A stretch of DNA of 7,060 nucleotides from DASWVC01 sp036401335 (GTDB lineage Bacteria > Verrucomicrobiota > Verrucomicrobiia > Chthoniobacterales > JAFAMB01): contig DASWVC010000382.1 in assembly GCA_036401335.1 (NCBI GenBank), positions 1 through 7,060 of the forward strand, given 5' to 3'. Every line of letters begins with the position of its first letter. Position 1 is the stretch's first letter. The notes under the pieces are model-generated. The model had not been told where the DNA came from. It made no database searches and saw only the letters and a program-made list of their open reading frames with translations. Below, piece by piece: positions 1 to 5,151 of the stretch. A program made the position numbers and the translations under genes.

Positions 1-183
1 CGAAACGTTCGGCGCGCAGTTGGCACCTTTGCTGCACAGTTTGCCGTAATTGGCCGGGTGGTTCTTGTCTCCCTCCACCTTGACGATCCGGTTGTCTTCA
101 ACGTGCAGAATCATGCCGCACCCCACCCCGCAATACGGACAAACAGAGTGGACCGAACGGCGGTTTTTGAGAACGTCTTCCAT
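1..183 (-). CDS. Molybdopterin oxidoreductase, N-terminal 4Fe-4S domain (nitrate reductase-like), partial
   Basis: Translating the minus strand from the ATG at 183 gives 61 residues that run off the left edge. They begin MEDVLKNRRSVHSVCPYCGV. Cysteines at residues 15, 18, 22 and 50 form a C-x2-C-x3-C-x27-C pattern, the [4Fe-4S] site that opens molybdopterin-bis-MGD enzymes. The stretch VEGDKNHPANYGKLCSKG (36-53) closely resembles the same region of assimilatory nitrate reductases (NasA/NarB type), which reduce nitrate to nitrite in the cytoplasm. Formate dehydrogenases share the fold, so the substrate is not settled. The next 69 nt upstream and then the repeat element form its 5' region. No Shine-Dalgarno sequence precedes the ATG. 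The frame stays open upstream, for example to a TTG at 225, so a longer N-terminus is possible. The domain call is firm; the nitrate assignment is inferred. Confidence 0.85.
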   Translation of the reverse strand, partial: MEDVLKNRRSVHSVCPYCGVGCGMILHVEDNRIVKVEGDKNHPANYGKLCSKGANCAPNVS

Positions 184-279
184 AAATGGCGTAAATCGCG
201 CAGGGCCATGGCAACCCGCGACCAAGCAGCAAAAGCAGCATGGACCGTTCCAGGGGAAGGTGTCGGAGGGTCGGGGGGT

Positions 280-311
280 CGGTAGGGTCGGCGGTCCCGC
301 GCCGACCGGGG
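280..311 (-). repeat. Hairpin repeat unit 1 (divergent copy)
   Basis: This 32-bp copy lies in inverted orientation. It keeps the conserved ends (CGGTAGGG on the plus strand and ACCGGGG at the far side) and a GTCCC loop core, but its stem differs from the other copies. The stem is a perfect 8-bp GGTCGGCG/CGCCGACC (286-293 with 300-307) around a 6-nt loop. Confidence 0.7.
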
Positions 312-327
312 TATCGGGGTGCGCCTG

Positions 328-361
328 CCCGGTAGGGCGGTGAGTCCCTTCGCCGCCGGGG
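328..361 (-). repeat. Hairpin repeat unit 2
   Basis: This is a 34-bp copy in inverted orientation. Its reverse complement differs from unit 4 at only two positions. The stem GGCGGTG/CGCCGCC (336-342 with 351-357) pairs completely if one G-U wobble is allowed, around the loop AGTCCCTT. Confidence 0.85.
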
Positions 362-378
362 AGTGTGATCGCGCCTCG

Positions 379-425
379 GTCCGGCCCTTTCCTTGAAGCC
401 GCGCTTCTCGGAAAGGACTTCGGAC
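379..425. other. Central long hairpin
   Basis: An interrupted stem is visible. GTCCG (379-383) pairs with CGGAC (421-425), CCTTTCC (386-392) with GGAAAGG (410-416), and GAAGC (395-399) with GCTTC (403-407), leaving a 3-nt loop. This gives 17 base pairs with small internal loops. There is no following T-run on either strand, so it does not look like an intrinsic terminator. Its position in the middle of the inverted-repeat element suggests it is part of that element's fold. Confidence 0.6.
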
Positions 426-446
426 ACCCTCGACCGGCGGGCGTCG

Positions 447-467
447 GAAGGCCGCACCTCGGCCTTC
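447..467. other. Perfect 8-bp hairpin in the element centre
   Basis: GAAGGCCG (447-454) pairs perfectly with CGGCCTTC (460-467) around the 5-nt loop CACCT. It lies 21 nt from the longer central hairpin. No T-run follows on either strand, so a terminator role is unsupported. Its role is unknown. Confidence 0.55.
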
Positions 468-511
468 AGGTAACGTTTGGGGGTCGGTTCTGACAGCCGA
501 TCGGAACGGAA

Positions 512-543
512 GGCCGGCGACGACGGGCCACCGCCCCGTCCGG
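512..543 (+). repeat. Hairpin repeat unit 3 (degenerate copy)
   Basis: This is the most decayed copy. On the minus strand it starts CCCGG, continues through a GGGGCGGTGG-CCCGTCG core and ends CGCCGG, tracking the layout of unit 2 with many substitutions. The stem is weaker than in the other copies. It is recognised mainly because it sits inside a longer 69-bp direct repeat whose partner contains a clear copy (620-653). Confidence 0.5.
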
Positions 544-580
544 GCGGGTGCGACGGGGGTTGCTTTTCCACCCCGATACC
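512..580 (+). repeat. 69-bp direct repeat, copy 1
   Basis: Read on the minus strand from 580, this begins GGTATCGGGGTGGAAAAGC, continues with GTCGCACCCGCCCGG and ends in the degenerate hairpin unit. The segment 620-688 has the same order and the same total length. The two copies flank hairpin unit 4, which suggests an old tandem duplication. Confidence 0.6.
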
Positions 581-612
581 CCGGCGGCGAAGGGACTCGC
601 CTCCCTACCGGG
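579..612 (+). repeat. Hairpin repeat unit 4
   Basis: This 34-bp copy starts CCCCGGCGGCGAAGGGACTC and ends CTACCGGG. The stem GGCGGCG (583-589) against CGCCTCC (598-604) has one mismatch, around the 8-nt loop AAGGGACT. Unit 5 follows after only 7 nt in the same orientation. Confidence 0.85.
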
Positions 613-619
613 CCCCATG

Positions 620-653
620 CCCCGGCGGCGAAGCACCTCGCCGCCCTACCGGG
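620..653 (+). repeat. Hairpin repeat unit 5
   Basis: This 34-bp copy has a perfect 7-bp stem GGCGGCG/CGCCGCC (624-630 with 639-645) around the loop AAGCACCT. It differs from unit 4 at four positions, three of them in the loop. Outer bases CCCGG and CCGGG can also pair across a short bulge. Confidence 0.85.
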
Positions 654-688
654 CGGGCGCGACCCCCACGTTCTTCCACGCCGATACC
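620..688 (+). repeat. 69-bp direct repeat, copy 2
   Basis: Read on the minus strand from 688, this begins GGTATCGGCGTGGAAGAAC, continues with GTCGCGCCCGCCCGG and ends in hairpin unit 5. It is the partner of 512-580. The two are clearly alike in the first third, in the GTCGC-CCCGCCCGG block and in the hairpin layout, and diverge between these. Confidence 0.6.
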
Positions 689-712
689 CCGACACCTTCT
701 TCCCCGGCCTGC

Positions 713-1504
713 TCAGACTGTTTTCAACATCCCGCCGTCGATGAAATAGGTTGATCCCACCGAATAGCTCGCACGGTCCGAACAAAGGAACACAAAGAAG
801 TTGGCCAGCTCCTCGGCCGACCCAAACCGGGCGATGGGCGCATGCTCCTTGGCAACCGCGTCGAGGTGACCTTGCCAATCGCCGCCGGTGTCGGCCGTTA
901 GTTGTTTCGCCGTCTTGATCCAATCCGGCGTAAGGATCAGGCCGGGGTTGATGCAATTTACGCGGATGTTGTCTTTCACCACTTCAAGGGCAAGCGTCTT
1001 CGAAAACATCATCAACGCGGCTTTGGTCACATTGTAGATCGGCTCGTACCACAAGGGCTGGACCGCGCAGATGGACGCGTTGTGCAGCACAACCCCGCCG
1101 CCCCGCTTTCGCATCGACGGCACCAGGCCACGCGCAAGCCGCACGGCGGCCATGACGTGCAGGTCCCAATAATACTGCCATTTGTCATCCGGCGCCTCGG
1201 CTATGGTTTCGTTACTGCCCGTCCCGGCGTTGTTGATGAGGATGTCGACGCCCCCGAATTCACGGTCCGCCGTTTCCAGCAGGCGTTGAACATCGACCGC
1301 CTTCGCAACATCTCCGGCACAGCCGACGGCTTTGATCCCGTGTTTCCCGGCGAGGCGCTGCGCTTCCGTTTGCAGCCTGTCCTCGCCACGGGCCGACAGG
1401 ACGAGGTTTACGCCTTCTGCGGCAAGGCCTTCCGCAACGGCGAGGCCGATGCCCACGCTGCCGCCGGTGATTAACGCAACTTTGTTTTTGAGTGCTAGGT
1501 CCAT
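713..1504 (-). CDS. Short-chain dehydrogenase/reductase (classical SDR)
   Basis: This 263-residue cytoplasmic NAD(P)-dependent oxidoreductase has the usual length of a classical SDR. The Rossmann cofactor motif TGGSVGIG spans residues 13-20. R39 at the end of the second strand (SAR) hints at NADP(H). GDV (64-66), NNAG (91-94), catalytic S144 and the Y157-x3-K161 pair follow, then NPG near 187 and a DGG close to the C-terminus. The catalytic-tetrad Asn position, in WDLHVMAAVRL, appears to be His116. The start is the ATG at 1504, the first one ahead of the Rossmann strand; it has no Shine-Dalgarno sequence. The gene lies 34 nt after permease B on the same strand and closes the operon, so it probably acts on the imported sugar or polyol or on an early product. 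The substrate cannot be read from the sequence. Such proteins are often annotated as 3-oxoacyl-ACP reductases; the transporter context argues against that here. Confidence 0.9.
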   Translation of the reverse strand: MDLALKNKVALITGGSVGIGLAVAEGLAAEGVNLVLSARGEDRLQTEAQRLAGKHGIKAVGCAGDVAKAVDVQRLLETADREFGGVDILINNAGTGSNETIAEAPDDKWQYYWDLHVMAAVRLARGLVPSMRKRGGGVVLHNASICAVQPLWYEPIYNVTKAALMMFSKTLALEVVKDNIRVNCINPGLILTPDWIKTAKQLTADTGGDWQGHLDAVAKEHAPIARFGSAEELANFFVFLCSDRASYSVGSTYFIDGGMLKTV

Positions 1505-1538
1505 ACTGGTAGGGGTGAATCGCCCGCACGTTCGGGCC

Positions 1539-2519
1539 TTATTTCACCACGAAAATCTTGCCACGATCAAGGGTTAGGGCCACGGCCGCGATCAGGATCA
1601 TCCCGAACACGATCTGCTGGGCAAAAATTGGCACTCCGACAAACGTCATGCCCACGCGGATCACGGAGATCAGCAACGAGCCGATCAGCGTGCGGCCGAT
1701 TCCCCCGGAGCCGCCGGTGATGGCCGTGCCGCCGACAACGACTGCGGAAATGGCCGGGAGCAGGAGTTCGCTGGCCAGCGTTGGCGAACCGCTGCTCATC
1801 CGGCTGGCCAGCAGGGTGCCGGCAAAGGCGGCCAACCCGCCCGAGAGGGCGTATGCGTAAATTTTCTGTCGACCGACCCGGACGCCCGAAGCCCAGACGG
1901 CTGCTTCTCCGGCGCCGATCGCGACGCTGTAACGTCCGAACGACGTGTATTGCTGCAGCCAGAAACCGAGGGCAGCCACCAGCAACCCGATCAGGATCAA
2001 GGTTGGAACGCCTAGAAAACGGCCCGAGATCCACGCTAGAAAATTGCGTCCGGTTTCATTGATGGTCACGGAATGCGCCTGGGAAAAGACCAGGGCAATG
2101 GAGGCGGCGATGCCGCTGGAAGCCAGCGTGGCAATGAAGGAAGGGATGCGCAGCCCGACGTGGGCGAAGCCGTTGCCAACGCCAATCGCCAACCCGGCCG
2201 CCAGCGCCACCGGAAAAGCTCCCCAACCGTACCGGGGGAGCAACAAGGCCATTATGACGCTGCTCAGCGAGGCAACCGATTGAATGGACAGATCGATGCC
2301 GCCGATGATCACGACAAAGGTGACGCCGGTTGCAAGCGTGAAAAGGGTCGCGGTATCGGCGGCAATTTCGGCCAGCGTGTTGGCGTTCAGGAAACTGGGC
2401 CGGATCGCTCCAATGGTGAGGATCAGGCCGATCAGCAGGACGGTGGGAACCGCGGCCCGCAATTTTGCGCCGCTCCAGAATTCCACCCCGGTTTTTCCGG
2501 CTTCGACTGCTGCTTTCAT
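1539..2519 (-). CDS. Sugar ABC transporter permease B (RbsC/CUT2 family)
   Basis: This 326-residue integral inner-membrane protein is rich in hydrophobic segments from about residue 22 to 315. The family landmarks appear in order: GGIDLSIQ (73-80), HVGLRIPSF (120-128), FGRYSVAIGA (194-203) and VVVGGTAITGGSGG (260-273). It ends LDRGKIFVVK, like permease A. RbsC-type subunits form the channel through which the binding protein's ligand passes, driven by the RbsA-type ATPase. The start ATG overlaps the ATPase stop in a 4-nt ATGA (2516-2519), so translation is probably coupled. It shares the family motifs with permease A but is clearly a different sequence, so the pair probably forms a heterodimer rather than the RbsC homodimer. 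Its substrate is unknown. Confidence 0.93.
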   Translation of the reverse strand: MKAAVEAGKTGVEFWSGAKLRAAVPTVLLIGLILTIGAIRPSFLNANTLAEIAADTATLFTLATGVTFVVIIGGIDLSIQSVASLSSVIMALLLPRYGWGAFPVALAAGLAIGVGNGFAHVGLRIPSFIATLASSGIAASIALVFSQAHSVTINETGRNFLAWISGRFLGVPTLILIGLLVAALGFWLQQYTSFGRYSVAIGAGEAAVWASGVRVGRQKIYAYALSGGLAAFAGTLLASRMSSGSPTLASELLLPAISAVVVGGTAITGGSGGIGRTLIGSLLISVIRVGMTFVGVPIFAQQIVFGMILIAAVALTLDRGKIFVVK

Positions 2520-4018
2520 ACCATGCAGCGAATCAGTTCGACCTGCGTCGGTTTGCCGTGGGGCGGGGCAGCGAATCGCGCGGTTACTTCGCCATCCCGC
2601 ATTACGAGGATCGTGTGGCAGAGTCCGATGGTTTCTTCCAAGGTATCCGCAGTCAGCACAATGGCGACGCCCTCCGCCGAGAGTTGGCGCATCAGGTCGT
2701 AGACTTCAGATTTGGCACCCACGTCCAATCCCCGGGTCGGGTGATCCAGGATAAGGATTTTCGAACGCGCATTCAGCCATTTCGCAAGCACCACCTTTTG
2801 CTGGTTGCCCCCGCTCAGGTGCAGGCAGGCTGATTCGATGCTACGGGCGCGGATCCGCAAACGTTGAACCCATTCACGAGCCAGCGACCGCTCCCGCCCA
2901 TGGTTCAACCCCAGGCCGGTGAACACAGAGCGGAGGCTGGCCAACGTAATGTTGGCGCTGATGGAAAGTGGCAGCACCAGTCCCTCCACCCGCCTCTCGC
3001 GCGGGATGTAACCAATGCTGTGTTTCACCGCTTCGGAAGGTGCCCGAAACCGGACGGGTCGACCGTTCACGCTTAACGTGCCGCCGGCATACGGCAGAAA
3101 ACCGAACATCGTTCGCGTCAACTCTTCCCGCCCGGACCCGATGACGCCGGCGATGCCGAGGATCTCGCCTTGGTGCAGTTCAAAGCTGACGTTCTTGTAA
3201 GCTCCCGGAATGCTCAGGTTGTCCGCTGAAAGCACCACCTCGTCGCGGGCAGCCACCTGTGCCGATTCCCGGTAATACTCCGCCTGAAGTTCGTGGCCTA
3301 CCATCAGCTGGTGCAGTTCTCCGACGGAGGTGGCGCTGGCGAGGCGCTCCGCCACCACGCCCCCGTCGCGCATGATGTAGACCCGGTCACTGACGGCAAG
3401 CACTTCATCCAGCCGGTGCGACACAAAAACAAAGCTGGCGCGTTCGCGCAGGCTGCGCACCCGTTCAAAAAGGATGTCGATCTCCCGTTGTTCAAGCACG
3501 GAGGTGGGTTCGTCCAGCAGGATTACGAGTCGGTGCTGGGTGCGTTCTTCGAGCGCAAGGGCCTTGGCGAGCTCAACCATCTGACGCGCCGCAAAGCTGA
3601 GCTCGGAGGTGCGCACCTTCGGGTCCACGTCCACCCCGACCTTTTTCAATTGGCGACGGGCGGCGGACCGAAGCCGCGGCCAGTTCAGGACGCCTGCACT
3701 CGTGAATTCACGTTCCTGGCCAAGGTAGATGTTTTCGGCGACGGACAGGTTCAAGAGCAGGGATTGCTCCTGAAAAACAATCCCGATCCCGGCCGCGTTT
3801 GCCTCCCGTGGGCTCCGCAACCGCAAGGGCTCCCCGTCCAACGAGAGCGAGCCGCGGTCGGGCACGTAAACGCCGGCGAGGACACGCATGAGCGTTGACT
3901 TGCCCGCGCCGTTTTCACCGACGAGACCGACGACTTCACCGTCCCGGACTTCGATGCTCACGTCCTTAAGCGCGGGAAATCCGGAGAAGCTTTTGTTTAA
4001 ATCCTTGGCGATGAGCAT
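2516..4018 (-). CDS. Sugar ABC transporter fused ATPase (RbsA/MglA family)
   Basis: This 500-residue protein carries two nucleotide-binding domains, the normal length for the CUT2 family. Domain 1 has Walker A GENGAGKST (34-42), Q83 in VFQEQ, Walker B VILLDEP (165-171) with catalytic E170, and H-loop His201. Its signature, LSFAARQ (140-146), departs from LSGGQ. Domain 2 has a good signature, LSGGNQQ (401-407), but a degenerate Walker A around GVIGSGREE (291-299) with Arg297 in place of the lysine. Its Walker B, ILILDHPTRG (421-430), has His426 where glutamate is expected, and no H-loop His is seen (VLTADT). Walker A degeneracy is common in RbsA-like proteins; the E-to-H change is less usual. 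The gene lies 5 nt after permease A and overlaps permease B. It supplies ATP energy on the cytoplasmic face. Confidence 0.96.
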   Translation of the reverse strand: MLIAKDLNKSFSGFPALKDVSIEVRDGEVVGLVGENGAGKSTLMRVLAGVYVPDRGSLSLDGEPLRLRSPREANAAGIGIVFQEQSLLLNLSVAENIYLGQEREFTSAGVLNWPRLRSAARRQLKKVGVDVDPKVRTSELSFAARQMVELAKALALEERTQHRLVILLDEPTSVLEQREIDILFERVRSLRERASFVFVSHRLDEVLAVSDRVYIMRDGGVVAERLASATSVGELHQLMVGHELQAEYYRESAQVAARDEVVLSADNLSIPGAYKNVSFELHQGEILGIAGVIGSGREELTRTMFGFLPYAGGTLSVNGRPVRFRAPSEAVKHSIGYIPRERRVEGLVLPLSISANITLASLRSVFTGLGLNHGRERSLAREWVQRLRIRARSIESACLHLSGGNQQKVVLAKWLNARSKILILDHPTRGLDVGAKSEVYDLMRQLSAEGVAIVLTADTLEETIGLCHTILVMRDGEVTARFAAPPHGKPTQVELIRCMV

Positions 4019-4023
4019 CTGGT

Positions 4024-5034
4024 CTACTTCACCACCTTCAGGCTTCCTCGATCGATGGAAAGGGCGACCGAAAGGATAATGAGCATCCCCTGAACCGCCT
4101 GTTGCAGAAAAGGCGAGATGCCCACCAGGATCATGCCGTTTACCAGCACGGACATGATGAGGACGCCCACCACCGTGTTAAGCACGCCGCCTTCTCCACC
4201 GGTCAACGCCGTTCCACCCACCACCACAGCGGTAACCGTCGTGAAAAGCCGGCCGTCCCCAATGACGGCTTTACCCTGGCCCAGTTGCGCCGCTGCCATC
4301 ACCCCGCCAAGGCCGTAAAGCGCACCGGCCAAGGCGAACACGCGCAGTTTGACCCAGCGAATCGGAACACCGGAAAGCGCTGCGATGTCTTCCGCGCCGC
4401 CGATGGCGAAAACGTACCGGCCGAACCGGGTGAAACGTTCCAGGAACCAGGTGATGGCCAAGGCGGCCAACGCCAGCCACACCGCCCAGGGCAAGTTGAC
4501 AAAGCGGTTCAACGCCAGCGACCTGAGCGCGGGATCCAGCAGCCGCACGGTCGAACCGCCCAGGATCAGCGTGGCCGTCCCCACCCCCACAAACCAGGTT
4601 CCCAGCGTCACCATGAAGGAGGGGATACGCAGCCCGACGTGAATGGCGCCATTGATGAAACCCAGCCCGGCACACAACAACGTGGCCAGGATGGCACCAC
4701 CCCAACCGAGGTGATTTGTGTTGTGGTCATTTTGAACCAGCAGACTCACCGTAACGGCGCCGACGGCCAGGATGCCTTCCACGCTGAGGTCAATGCTGCC
4801 CAGCACAATCACAAATGTGCTGCCCAGCCCCAGGACCAGGGGAATGCAGGAGGAATTGGCCACACGTACCAGGTTGGCAACCTCAAAAAAACGGGGGTTG
4901 CACACCCCGATGACCGTGGAAAGTCCGATCAGCGCAAAAAAGGGGAGGTACCGCCTGAACCGGCCCTTGTGACCCGTGCGGCGTTTCGGCCCGCCGGTTC
5001 CCTGGTCCACTTCCGCGGCAGCGGCCGGATTCAT
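4024..5034 (-). CDS. Sugar ABC transporter permease A (RbsC/CUT2 family)
   Basis: This is a 336-residue integral membrane protein. A polar, basic N-terminus (about 1-28) is followed by hydrophobic segments to about residue 325. Family landmarks are GSIDLSVEG (79-87), HVGLRIPSF (132-140), FGRYVFAIGG (204-213) and VVVGGTALTGGEGG (270-283). These match permease B in order and spacing, although the two sequences are otherwise well diverged. The ATG at 5034 is chosen because the frame is closed upstream by a TGA at 5055-5053. No Shine-Dalgarno sequence sits directly before it. A 5-codon frame (ATG at 5045) ends in a TGA that overlaps this start and might couple translation. The ATPase gene follows after 5 nt. 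Partners are the binding protein, the ATPase and probably permease B. Confidence 0.93.
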   Translation of the reverse strand: MNPAAAAEVDQGTGGPKRRTGHKGRFRRYLPFFALIGLSTVIGVCNPRFFEVANLVRVANSSCIPLVLGLGSTFVIVLGSIDLSVEGILAVGAVTVSLLVQNDHNTNHLGWGGAILATLLCAGLGFINGAIHVGLRIPSFMVTLGTWFVGVGTATLILGGSTVRLLDPALRSLALNRFVNLPWAVWLALAALAITWFLERFTRFGRYVFAIGGAEDIAALSGVPIRWVKLRVFALAGALYGLGGVMAAAQLGQGKAVIGDGRLFTTVTAVVVGGTALTGGEGGVLNTVVGVLIMSVLVNGMILVGISPFLQQAVQGMLIILSVALSIDRGSLKVVK

Positions 5035-5151
5035 GGTGCGCGCATGCTTCTTTCAGACCGAAGGGTGCAGGCGGCCTCCTTCCGGTGCGGCGCTGCTACC
5101 CAAGCTTCCCGCTGAAGCAAGCCGGCAATCCGTAGTTGGCGCAGCATGCAA
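5035..5151 (-). promoter_or_regulatory. Intergenic spacer after the binding-protein gene, with small hairpins
   Basis: This is the only large gap inside the operon (117 nt). TAGTTG (5133-5138) pairs with CAACTA (5149-5154), overlapping the binding-protein stop codon. GCTTC (5104-5108) pairs with GAAGC (5114-5118). On the minus strand a strong Shine-Dalgarno-like AAGGAGG lies at 5081-5075, about 40 nt before the permease A start and not suitably placed for any evident gene start. A 5-codon frame (5045 to 5031) overlaps the permease start. In other binding-protein operons, such as malE-malF, a structured gap here lets the binding protein be made in excess. The same role is inferred here, not shown. 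Confidence 0.4.

Larger units (their letters stand above)
253..705. repeat. Composite inverted-repeat element (MITE-like) between two genes
   Basis: This non-coding block fills most of the 529-nt gap between the dehydrogenase stop (713) and the oxidoreductase start (183). Its ends are inverted: GGGGAAGGTGTCGG at 253-266 matches the reverse complement of 689-705, GGGGAAGAAGGTGTCGG, apart from 3 extra bases. Repeat units in the left arm (280-361) face opposite to those in the right arm (512-653). A 12-mer, GGTATCGGGGTG, occurs at 310-321 and inverted at 569-580, and with one change at 677-688. The centre (362-511) holds two hairpins. No flanking target-site duplication is evident. The outer strips 184-252 and 706-712 show nothing recognisable. 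It could be a degenerate non-autonomous mobile element or a cluster of REP-like units. Long open frames through it are GC-driven artefacts. Confidence 0.7.

Noticed and set aside
379..467. Intrinsic terminator for the dehydrogenase operon
   Set aside because: The stems are good but neither strand has a T-run after them. The operon's terminator, if any, is not visible.
512..543. Riboswitch or other known RNA family in the 184-712 gap
   Set aside because: The sequence is explained by degenerate hairpin repeats. I recognise no conserved riboswitch core on either strand.
280..653. CRISPR-like array
   Set aside because: The units are GC-rich hairpins in both orientations with irregular spacing of 7 to 150 nt, and no cas gene is in the window.
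98..956. Long open frames on the minus strand through the repeat block and into the dehydrogenase gene
   Set aside because: Their products are low-complexity Arg/Pro/Gly-rich peptides made by reading the GC-rich repeats. They clash with the oxidoreductase and dehydrogenase frames, which have clear family motifs.
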